This document shows positions 5,833 through 10,887 of a stretch of DNA of 28,663 nt, one piece after another. The stretch is from a virus. Below the pieces are notes generated by a model that did not search any database, was not told the DNA's origin, and worked only from the letters and a program-made list of their open reading frames with translations. Numbering within the stretch: position 1 is the first letter of the stretch; the number at the start of each line of letters is the position of its first letter. The DNA is taken from positions 1 to 28,663 of the IMG/VR virus record IMGVR_UViG_3300025326_000163; one strand, given 5' to 3'. Position numbers and translations under genes: made by a program.

Positions 5833-5848
5833 CTTGTTAGCAGGCAAA
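5782..5848 (+). other. attC-like site between units E and F
   Basis: The left core is GAGGCCCAAC (5782-5791); the right core is GTTAGCAGGCAAA (5836-5848). The stem pairs 5799-5811 with 5815-5819, 5821-5826 and 5828-5829, leaving T5820 and G5827 unpaired, with a three-base loop. The left core matches the complement of unit E's start in 8 of 10 positions. Confidence 0.7.
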
Positions 5849-5851
5849 CAA

Positions 5852-6436
5852 ATGCTGAGAGTATTGATAGCGTGTGAGTTTTCGGGGACCGTGCGACGGG
5901 CCTTTAACGATCTTGGCCACAATGCCTGGTCTTGCGATCTGCTGCCAGCCGAGGACGGCTCGGCTTACCACTACCAGACGGATGTGCTGGAGTTACTGAC
6001 ACGCACACAATGGGACTTGATGATTGCACACCCGCCATGCACACACTTGGCTGTAAGCGGAGCGCGGTGGTTTAAGGGAAAGCAGAAAGAACAGGCCGAG
6101 GCATTGGAATTTGTACAAAAGCTGATGGATGCCACAGTGCCAAGGATTGCGATAGAGAACCCGATTTCTATTATTTCCAGCCGGATACGGAAGCCGGACC
6201 AGATTATTCAGCCATTTGAATACGGACATCCCTACAGAAAAACGACTTGCCTATGGTTAAAAAATCTGCCAAGGTTGACTCCCACGGACATAGTTGAAGG
6301 GAGAGAGCAAAAATGCTGGAAAGAACCGCCACACCCAGATCGGTGGAAAAGAAGGTCAAGGACCTACGAAGGAATAGCCCGCGCAATGGCCGACCAGTGG
6401 GGTGGGTTGATGGGCGAATTGCCGCATCCAGAATAA
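5852..6436 (+). CDS. Cytosine-specific DNA methylase (phage type)
   Basis: ATG 5852 (MLRVLIACEFSGTVRRAF) is chosen over TTG 5834, which lies inside the GTTAGCAGG core. The 194-residue protein shows the S-adenosylmethionine-binding start LRVLIACEFSG, an Asp-containing strand (SCDLLPAEDG), the catalytic-type HPPCTHL motif with Cys63, and IENPIS, corresponding to the ENV-like motif of C5 methylases. It is shorter than restriction-linked methylases, as usual for phage forms, which may mask DNA from host restriction. Its present C-terminus (PPHPDRWKRRSRTYEGIARA) overlaps the homing endonuclease gene; a second, diverged copy of that C-terminus lies after it (6878-7030). It is the main gene of cassette-like unit F. 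Confidence 0.75.
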   Translation: MLRVLIACEFSGTVRRAFNDLGHNAWSCDLLPAEDGSAYHYQTDVLELLTRTQWDLMIAHPPCTHLAVSGARWFKGKQKEQAEALEFVQKLMDATVPRIAIENPISIISSRIRKPDQIIQPFEYGHPYRKTTCLWLKNLPRLTPTDIVEGREQKCWKEPPHPDRWKRRSRTYEGIARAMADQWGGLMGELPHPE

Positions 6437-6885
6437 CCGGGTTAGCTAATCGTGTACACGGGCATTCATCACCAGAACATCGAACAGCAACATACAGGTC
6501 CTGGGAAACAATGCGCGCAAGATGTAGAAACAAGCACGATCCTTCGTATCAACTATACGGTGGTCGTGGAATTAAAGTGTGCAAACGTTGGGATAGCTTC
6601 ATCATGTTCCTGAAAGACATGGGGGAGCGCCCACTGAACACAACAATAGATAGAAAAAACTGCAATGGAAATTACAAGCCCTCCAATTGTCGCTGGTCAA
6701 CGCCGAGCGCGCAGCAAAGAAACAAACGTAACAACAGACTTATTCAGTTTCGAGGTGAGATCATGCCTCTTGTAGCTTTATCAGAGTTAAGCGGTGTCCC
6801 ATACCACAGACTTTGGGAGCGCATAGTTCGTAGAGGATGGAGCGTTGAATTAGCCATATCGAAAAAGAGCCAGGCTTATGCGTAG
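6313..6885 (+). CDS. HNH-type homing endonuclease inserted in the methylase gene
   Basis: The conserved core YRSWETMRARCRNKHDPSY, YGGRGIKVCKRW and DRKNCNGNYKPSNCRWSTP is typical of phage free-standing HNH homing endonucleases. The C-terminal part (MPLVALSELSGVPYHRLWER) looks like the helix-turn-helix target-binding module that often follows. ATG 6313 has GGGAG nine bases upstream and gives 190 residues including an AT-hook-like GRPVGW; GTG 6397 or ATG 6511 are shorter options. The first 124 bases overlap the methylase end in another frame. It probably cuts methylase genes lacking the insertion and spreads by repair. The family is fairly sure; the start is not. Confidence 0.75.
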   Translation: MLERTATPRSVEKKVKDLRRNSPRNGRPVGWVDGRIAASRITGLANRVHGHSSPEHRTATYRSWETMRARCRNKHDPSYQLYGGRGIKVCKRWDSFIMFLKDMGERPLNTTIDRKNCNGNYKPSNCRWSTPSAQQRNKRNNRLIQFRGEIMPLVALSELSGVPYHRLWERIVRRGWSVELAISKKSQAYA

Positions 6886-7030
6886 TTCGCCGCCAGGACC
6901 AGACCGGTGGAAGGAACGAAGCCGCACTTACGCAGGCATTGCGGCTGCGATGGCAGCACAGTGGGGTTTGCCTGCTAACGCCCTGCGTGAGCCGCACGCC
7001 GGAAACAAAGACGAGGAGTCCCTGAAATGA
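6878..7030 (+). pseudogene. Displaced original C-terminus of the methylase gene
   Basis: The frame from ATG 6878 reads MRSSPPGPDRWKERSRTYAG then IAAAMAAQWGLPAN. Residues 5-28 parallel the current methylase C-terminus (PPHPDRWKRRSRTYEG, IARAMADQWG) at protein level, with clear DNA divergence. This is what remains when a homing endonuclease inserts near the 3' end of a gene and brings its own version of the last codons. The segment includes the unit F end TTTGCCTGCTAAC (6967-6979). Its stop overlaps the next start, so it may still be translated as a 50-residue peptide, but it has no independent function I can infer. Confidence 0.65.
6967..6997 (+). other. End of cassette-like unit F
   Basis: TTTGCCTGCTAAC (6967-6979) is the perfect 13-bp inverse complement of the unit start GTTAGCAGGCAAA at 5836-5848. 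A short hairpin, GCGTG with CACGC, follows, but no right-hand GTTRRRY core is seen, so the site looks truncated. Confidence 0.6.
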
Positions 7031-7275
7031 CCGAAGAAAAGAAAGCAGCAGATGGCGCATCGGAAGGCGTGTCGGACTCGACGCAGTTGTTGGGCTACCC
7101 AGCAACCCATACCGTGCATTGGCCATCAGGGCCGGTAGATGCTTGTGAAAAGCACGCTAAACAATTAGCTGCTTTCGGTCGCCACCTTGGCGTTCACATT
7201 GCCGTAACAGTGGCACCTGACAACGCTCAGTGCTACAACTGCAAGCACGAAGCCGGATTGCCAAATAGAGAGTAG
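7027..7275 (+). CDS. Hypothetical phage protein with C-terminal CxxC
   Basis: The 82-residue product begins at an ATG that overlaps the upstream stop (ATGA) and has a GAGGAG about ten bases upstream. After a polar N-terminus it has HTVHWPSGPVDACEKHAKQL, a helix (AAFGRHLGVHIAV) and AQCYNCKHEAGLPNRE. The two cysteine blocks (ACEKH and CYNC) probably hold a metal. I recall similar small proteins with W-P-x-G-x-V-x-A-C-x-x-H in phages, without known function. The gene ends at the second copy of the leader element. Confidence 0.6.
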   Translation: MTEEKKAADGASEGVSDSTQLLGYPATHTVHWPSGPVDACEKHAKQLAAFGRHLGVHIAVTVAPDNAQCYNCKHEAGLPNRE

Positions 7276-7324
7276 TCCAACTAGTATTAGGCCACCTGGA
7301 ATTACTACACGAAATCAGTCAACA
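7275..7324 (+). other. RYYYAAC end plus recurrent leader element (copy B)
   Basis: GTCCAAC (7275-7281) is a perfect RYYYAAC. It is followed by TAGTATTAGGCCACCT, a short AT-rich part, and CGAAATCAGTCAACA directly before ATG 7325. It matches the element at 3884-3938 apart from a 5-6 base length difference in the middle. No complementary GTTGGAC start was found upstream. Confidence 0.6.
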
Positions 7325-7654
7325 ATGAGCATATCCGAACAGCGCGCCGAGCAGGCTTTGCGATATCTGGCCGAGACCGATGCCGAATGCGCTCGTCTGG
7401 AAAGCTACTTCAATGGATTGGACCGGATGAAAAGCCCGGTACGCTCAGAGGCGTTCAATGCTTCATTGAAGAATTCAAATGGCGAGCGAGATCATGAATC
7501 TTATGCCTCGATGTCGTATAAAAACCATCTTGCCGCGATGGCATTAGCCGAAGAAGACTATCTCAAAGTGAAATTAAAACGTGAGACAGAGACGCTGGTT
7601 TGGGAACACTGGAGATCGGTGAACAAAAATAAACGGGAAGGGGTCGTAGTGTGA
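7325..7654 (+). CDS. Hypothetical phage helical protein upstream of ninG
   Basis: The 109-residue product is mostly helical and charged (SEQRAEQALRYLAETDAECA, then an Arg/Ser-rich loop and a second helix ending LVWEHWRSVNK). ATG 7325 has no Shine-Dalgarno and is preceded directly by the AATCAGTCAACA element. The 3' end overlaps the GTG start of ninG (GTGTGA), so translation is coupled. Its position suggests a role in the recombination module. The family is not known to me, though proteins of this size with a similar central RMKSPVRSEAF block occur beside phage recombination genes. Confidence 0.55.
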   Translation: MSISEQRAEQALRYLAETDAECARLESYFNGLDRMKSPVRSEAFNASLKNSNGERDHESYASMSYKNHLAAMALAEEDYLKVKLKRETETLVWEHWRSVNKNKREGVVV

Positions 7655-8064
7655 AAAAGAAGAAGCTAAAAAAACTTCCAACCCTGAAAAATACTCTATG
7701 GAAACTCATGTCCAGAGTAGTACGCCAGGTTTATGCCAACCATGACGGGCATGTAACATGTGTGTGTTGTAACCGAGGCTATCACTGGAAAGAATTGGAC
7801 GCTGGACATTTCATCCCAAGATCGAGAGGAGCTGGAGTATATTTCGACTGGTTCAACGTACATCCGCAATGCAAGGCATGTAACAAGCCGCTTTGGAATG
7901 GCGAAATGGGAAAGATTTGGTATTACGAGTGGATGCTTTCCACCTATGGCTCGGAGGAAATAGATCGGCTGAAACGGTTATCTCATGGAACCGGAAAATG
8001 GGATCGTGGCTGGCTGGAAGAACAGATCGAACATTATAAGGCGTGCGAACTTGAATTATCATAA
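7651..8064 (+). CDS. ninG: NinG/Rap-type recombination nuclease
   Basis: The 137-residue protein carries the diagnostic NinG block: a C37xxC40 pair, YHWKELDAGHFIPRSRGAGV, and HPQCKACNK with C74xxC77. In lambda, NinG (Rap) is a structure-specific endonuclease that cuts branched recombination intermediates; the metal-binding Cys/His set and the GHFIPRS motif support the same role here. It is shorter than lambda NinG (about 200 residues), as many phage homologues are. GTG 7651 overlaps the upstream stop. With the PD-(D/E)XK nuclease and the ssDNA-binding protein it forms a recombination set. Confidence 0.85.
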   Translation: MKKKKLKKLPTLKNTLWKLMSRVVRQVYANHDGHVTCVCCNRGYHWKELDAGHFIPRSRGAGVYFDWFNVHPQCKACNKPLWNGEMGKIWYYEWMLSTYGSEEIDRLKRLSHGTGKWDRGWLEEQIEHYKACELELS

Positions 8065-8281
8065 CCTGAACCCGTTTCTCCGAAGACCGGACCAGATTCT
8101 GGAAGCGAAAGAATGGTATACCATGGGCTGCGGATCGTGCGGGAATCATGTCTTGAAACGAGACAAAACGGCGTATCATTGCTCGATGTCAGTCCAGGAA
8201 TATCCTGGGTTAGACAACAAGACCTGTTTACTATGGCGAAGGAAAACCAAAACGACTGGAGCGTTAGAATATGGAAAATGA
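8051..8281 (+). CDS. Small zinc-knuckle-like phage protein
   Basis: The frame encodes LRRPDQILEAKEWYTMGCGS followed by CxxC, YHCSMS and KTCLLW. This is a four-cysteine pattern I recall in short phage proteins beside ninG that start with a charged helix. TTG 8051, nine bases after AAGG and overlapping the ninG end, is the most likely start; ATG 8123 would drop the helix. The stop overlaps the next start region (8271). The function is unknown, perhaps a structural zinc-binding protein. The start is uncertain. Confidence 0.5.
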   Translation: MNYHNLNPFLRRPDQILEAKEWYTMGCGSCGNHVLKRDKTAYHCSMSVQEYPGLDNKTCLLWRRKTKTTGALEYGK

Positions 8282-8546
8282 AAAAGGTGTGCCAGTAAAA
8301 AACTACTTTAAACTACGCGCCAATTCTGGCGAGAATTTCCAAATTACACCGGATGGGCGGATTTTTTGGGCGCAGCGCGAAGTAGAGACGGACGATGAAT
8401 TTCGCGTGGCGATGGTTGAACTGAAAGATGCTTTAAGGGTTGAGTACACCATTCGGCTCAATGGGTTTATCAGTCTGCAAGATGCAACCCAGGAACTGGA
8501 TACACAGGCAACCACGATAGAAAATAGAGCCTCCAGTTTGCTGTGA
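8271..8546 (+). CDS. Hypothetical protein
   Basis: This 91-residue protein starts at ATG 8271, about ten bases after a GGAG, inside the end of the previous gene. It reads MENEKGVPVKNYFKLRANSG, a strand-rich part (NFQITPDGRIFWAQREVETD), then helices (FRVAMVELKDALRVEYT and DATQELDTQATTIENRASSL). A strand-rich start with a helical tail is all that can be said. Its stop overlaps the GTG start of the next small ORF, consistent with a translationally coupled series. No family is recognised. Confidence 0.55.
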   Translation: MENEKGVPVKNYFKLRANSGENFQITPDGRIFWAQREVETDDEFRVAMVELKDALRVEYTIRLNGFISLQDATQELDTQATTIENRASSLL

Positions 8547-8656
8547 GCGCCGATCCCGACGACTGGTGGAAAGCCGATGCGTTGCGAATACGCGCTCATG
8601 GGATACGAACTGCTATCAATGTATTGATGAATATGGAGACCGAGAAAGGAGATTAA
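8543..8656 (+). CDS. Small coupled protein, 37 residues
   Basis: GTG 8543 overlaps the upstream TGA (GTGTGA pattern, as at ninG) and opens 37 residues, MSADPDDWWKADALRIRAHG and on to MNMETEKGD. The DDWWKADALRIRAHGIRTA stretch looks like a genuine amphipathic helix. The stop directly precedes a further start with a strong Shine-Dalgarno. Coupling and amino-acid composition support it; the function is unknown. Confidence 0.45.
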   Translation: MSADPDDWWKADALRIRAHGIRTAINVLMNMETEKGD

Positions 8657-8659
8657 AAA

Positions 8660-8779
8660 ATGGAAATCACAAGAGCACAACTATTTAACATGGCGGCAAC
8701 CATTATGGTGGTGTCATGGCAAACCCAGCTAACGCACATTTATCAAACGACCAGTACGGACAGCAAATGGCACTTATAA
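8660..8779 (+). CDS. Small protein, 39 residues
   Basis: ATG 8660 follows AAAGGAG with eight-base spacing, one of the best ribosome binding sites in the region, and opens MEITRAQLFNMAATIMVVSW then a polar tail. The N-terminal half is moderately hydrophobic. A second ORF (8716-8838) overlaps in another frame, so one of the two may be a shadow. No family is recognised. Confidence 0.4.
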   Translation: MEITRAQLFNMAATIMVVSWQTQLTHIYQTTSTDSKWHL

Positions 8780-8838
8780 ATGTAATGTATTCGATTGAGC
8801 AAACCATGGTGCAAAAAAGAATTATGGTTGTTGCCTAA
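8716..8838 (+). CDS. Possible small overlapping protein, 40 residues
   Basis: ATG 8716 opens MANPANAHLSNDQYGQQMAL then INVMYSIEQTMVQKR and VVA, ending at TAA 8836-8838 exactly within an attC-like GCCTAAC. That is where the other cassette genes end, which is its main support. The ribosome binding site (GGTGG) is weak and the ORF overlaps 8660-8779 in another frame. Confidence 0.35.
   Translation: MANPANAHLSNDQYGQQMALINVMYSIEQTMVQKRIMVVA
8829..8838 (+). other. Solitary RYYYAAC core
   Basis: GTTGCCTAAC ends the small ORF and has the form of a cassette end. Its exact inverse complement, GTTAGGCAAC, is at 1395-1404, about 7.4 kb away; a nearer partial match (GTTAGACAAC) is at 8209. No stem-loop follows. 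It may be a remnant. Confidence 0.35.
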
Positions 8839-8870
8839 CGCCGTTTTAAAATGTATTCGTAGGGGAAACC

Positions 8871-9083
8871 ATGAACGAAGAACAACGAAGCATGACAGAT
8901 GAAAACGCCGACGCTTGGTCAATGATTGCTCCCGTGCATCAAATACAACGACTGACCGACTGGGCCAACATGCTTGAGGCGCGGGTGAAAGAATTTAACC
9001 CGCAATATAGGGCATATCCTTGGGGGCGCAACGCGCGTCCCCTACAAAAAACAATCGACAAACGAAACAATGAAACTAGGTAA
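8871..9083 (+). CDS. Hypothetical protein, 70 residues
   Basis: ATG 8871, five bases after AGGGG, gives MNEEQRSMTDENADAWSMIA followed by HQIQRLTDWANMLEARVKEF and a basic end. The central part is probably an amphipathic helix. The C-terminal PWGRNARPLQK is encoded by a GC-rich hairpin (GGGGGCGC and GCGCGTCCCC, about 9021-9042). CCCCTAC in its right arm complements GTAGGGG at 8859, so the gene may sit in a variant of the cassette layout. The stop overlaps the next start. No family is recognised. Confidence 0.5.
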   Translation: MNEEQRSMTDENADAWSMIAPVHQIQRLTDWANMLEARVKEFNPQYRAYPWGRNARPLQKTIDKRNNETR

Positions 9084-9654
9084 TACCAGAGATGCAATTC
9101 ACGATGCCTTGGCATGGGGATATTTGCAAAAAAACAATGGGTTTATCGAATACATGACCTATCTTGCCAAGATCGACAAATCGGGATTCTCACGGGATAA
9201 TACGATGGATTTCCTTGAAGCTGGCTATATCTGTGCGGCTATCAATATCCTCCCAGGTCATTTGGGGGCTTGGCTCAAATTCTCCTATGGCCCAGAGGAT
9301 TCCAGAACAATACAATCCATGCTTGCCTCTCATTTACGATTTCAGCTTTTCCCTATCTCCAATCCGAAAAAACATTACCGCATGATCGCAATTGCCGAAA
9401 CTTCGCTCGAAGGGTATCGCTTGCGGATTCATCAAAACCGGGATTTACCGCTACAGATTTATGCCGAGAGATCGGGAGTGTGGCCGGCGAATTGGGATCG
9501 GGATGGGTGGGAAAAGAGGAAAGATGAGATACACGACACAATCAGGAATTGGGATGCGGAAGGAGTAGGACAGATTTCCAGGATGGTGAAAGCATTGCGG
9601 GGAGATTTGGAAGGGCAAAGACCGGCAGAGGTCTTGTCGGAGTTAAGAGCCTGA
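9070..9654 (+). CDS. Phage protein, possible late antitermination (Q-like) factor
   Basis: The 194-residue protein begins MKLGNTRDAIHDALAWGYLQ and contains AGYICAAINILPGHLGAWLKFSYGPE, then a long basic, Trp-rich C-terminal half (WPANWDRDGWEKRK). The size, the LGAWLKFSYG block and the position near the end of the early operon recall Q-type antitermination proteins, which let RNA polymerase read into late genes. The resemblance is weak and the late operon here is on the other strand, so this is only a candidate. ATG 9070 overlaps the previous gene and has no Shine-Dalgarno. Otherwise hypothetical. Confidence 0.4.
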   Translation: MKLGNTRDAIHDALAWGYLQKNNGFIEYMTYLAKIDKSGFSRDNTMDFLEAGYICAAINILPGHLGAWLKFSYGPEDSRTIQSMLASHLRFQLFPISNPKKHYRMIAIAETSLEGYRLRIHQNRDLPLQIYAERSGVWPANWDRDGWEKRKDEIHDTIRNWDAEGVGQISRMVKALRGDLEGQRPAEVLSELRA

Positions 9655-9673
9655 TATCTTGAATCTCATTTAT

Positions 9674-9702
9674 AGCGAATGGTTGGGCGTAAACGGAGGC
9701 AC
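9674..9702 (+). repeat. 29-bp cassette head repeat, copy 2
   Basis: This differs from 4888-4916 at one base. It carries the core GTTGGGCGT (9682-9690) and the GGAGG (9694-9698) for the gene at 9704. The genes that follow the two copies are unrelated. Confidence 0.85.
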
Positions 9703-9703
9703 T

Positions 9704-9892
9704 ATGTATTACCAGATATGTCCGAAGTGTGACGGCCAAGGAGTTGTGTCAAAGCCGCCATACGTTGCCGGTGACGTGCACCAGTGGACATCAACATGTA
9801 CATCGTGGACGTGTGATGTTTGTCGCGGACAAAAAGTTTTATTGGTTCCGTGCGTGACGCCCAACGTTCTGGATGAGCCGCGCCGCAAATGA
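9704..9892 (+). CDS. DnaJ-like zinc-finger protein (unit G)
   Basis: ATG 9704 follows the GGAGG of the repeated cassette head. The 62-residue protein has two CxxCxGxx-type repeats, CPKCDGQG and CDVCRGQK, the signature of the DnaJ central zinc finger, with a polar linker between them. Such mini-DnaJ zinc proteins occur in phages with no established role. The unit starts at GTTGGGCGT (9682) and ends at ACGCCCAAC (9857-9865), perfect 9-bp inverse complements. The last nine or so residues lie beyond this core. The stop overlaps the next start (ATGA). Confidence 0.65.
   Translation: MYYQICPKCDGQGVVSKPPYVAGDVHQWTSTCTSWTCDVCRGQKVLLVPCVTPNVLDEPRRK
9857..9865 (+). other. RYYYAAC end of cassette-like unit G
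   Basis: ACGCCCAAC complements the unit's start GTTGGGCGT (9682-9690). No convincing stem-loop or right-hand core follows; the next gene begins 24 bases downstream. Confidence 0.5.
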
Positions 9893-10053
9893 AGAAACAG
9901 GAAACAGCGCAACGTAACCGGCGTCGGCTCCAGACCGACAAGATTGTGAAGTATGTTCTCAGCAAGCACCTTACTTGCGAGCATGACAACATGCACGACT
10001 GTAACAGGTGTTTGGCTCGCTGGATAAGAGAGGCATTAGCCAAGTTTGCCTAA
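9889..10053 (+). CDS. Small basic Cys/His protein
   Basis: ATG 9889 overlaps the previous stop and encodes 54 residues: a basic N-terminus (KKQETAQRNRRRLQTDKIVK), then HLTCEHDNMHDCNRCLARWI and a helical end. The Cys/His cluster (C, H, H, C, C) could hold a zinc ion. It may bind nucleic acid. No Shine-Dalgarno is visible; translational coupling is likely. No family is recognised. Confidence 0.5.
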   Translation: MKKQETAQRNRRRLQTDKIVKYVLSKHLTCEHDNMHDCNRCLARWIREALAKFA

Positions 10054-10054
10054 A

Positions 10055-10183
10055 ATGAACAGGAAACGTGGGTTTCTCGTGGTTCGCAAATCCTGGGGTT
10101 GGGGGGTCGTTAGACTGCGCCGCCGACGAATACGAAGGATGTTAGTATGGCGTAAGATACGCGGAAAATGGAAGTTTAAATAG
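10055..10183 (+). CDS. Very basic 42-residue protein
   Basis: ATG 10055 begins one base after the previous stop. The product, MNRKRGFLVVRKSWGWGVVR then LRRRRIRRM and a Lys/Arg-rich end, is extremely basic with Trp residues. It could bind DNA, RNA or membranes. No ribosome binding site is seen beyond coupling, and such composition can occur by chance. Confidence 0.35.
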   Translation: MNRKRGFLVVRKSWGWGVVRLRRRRIRRMLVWRKIRGKWKFK

Positions 10184-10219
10184 CGGGAGTAGGCCAGCGG
10201 CTGATGCTGATGTAAAGTT

Positions 10220-10243
10220 CCTGACAGATCGAGCCCTGTCAGG
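10220..10243 (+). promoter_or_regulatory. Hairpin upstream of the 10258 gene
   Basis: CCTGACAG (10220-10227) and CTGTCAGG (10236-10243) form a perfect 8-bp stem with an 8-base loop, ending 14 bases before ATG 10258. There is no long U-run, so it is more likely an operator-like dyad or a translation-control hairpin than a terminator. Confidence 0.4.
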
Positions 10244-10257
10244 CTTTGGATTCTGCC

Positions 10258-10809
10258 ATGGCTAGAACCGACGAAGAAAAGGAAGCACTCAAAGTCTTTC
10301 TACGTGAAAGACTCCTCATTGTCTGGCGCGGTCAGGTAGATGACTGGGAGGATGGGGTAAACTGGATCGCGAACAAGACCGGCTATTCAGTCGAGTTCTT
10401 CGAGAAAACGATTATCCCGTATCTGTGCGATTGGAACAGGCAGAAAGATTTGGCCGATGCCAAGGGCAAGTTCATGGCCGAGCTTCCGAATATCGGCCCG
10501 TTCATACGGAAGCAGAAGTACAAGAACCCTTTACCGTATCAGTTCACTGAACTAAAAGCGGGGATTCATGAAACCAATCAAGCAAAATGTCATTGCGGAA
10601 GAACAGCGGCCATTCTTGCCTTTGGAGAGTATCTTTGCTCATGGCACTACTCTGCGAAATACTGTAATGCCGGGAATACAGGACTCGACAGGCTTAGAAA
10701 AGCCTATCAAAACAGGATCCCGGCAAAGCCCGAAGAACAACTATTCGACTATCTGCGTAGATCGCTTCACATCGGAGCAAGAAAGAAAGCTGGTATGGTA
10801 TCGGATTAA
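10258..10809 (+). CDS. Hypothetical protein with CxC/Cys-His motif
   Basis: ATG 10258 (MARTDEEKEALKVFLRERLL) is preferred over TTG 10246. The 183-residue protein is helical with a central Cys/His part: AKCHCGRTAAILAFGEYLCS followed by WHYSAKYC. This probably binds zinc. It starts a small group of genes after a hairpin-bearing gap. Downstream of its stop the other frame looks coding (see the frame-change note at 10735-10900), so the real protein may be longer. No family is recognised; DNA binding is a guess. Confidence 0.55.
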   Translation: MARTDEEKEALKVFLRERLLIVWRGQVDDWEDGVNWIANKTGYSVEFFEKTIIPYLCDWNRQKDLADAKGKFMAELPNIGPFIRKQKYKNPLPYQFTELKAGIHETNQAKCHCGRTAAILAFGEYLCSWHYSAKYCNAGNTGLDRLRKAYQNRIPAKPEEQLFDYLRRSLHIGARKKAGMVSD

Positions 10810-10887
10810 AGATTGGTCTCCTGATCTGGCTGGGTTTTTGTCTTCAATAGGAAAGACATTCGGCAAACCTGAGAAAACGAGGATCAA

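Noticed and set aside
8209-8838. A further cassette starting at GTTAGACAAC (8209)
   Set aside because: The start would fall inside the four-cysteine coding frame and the match to the 8829 core is imperfect, so it is probably chance.
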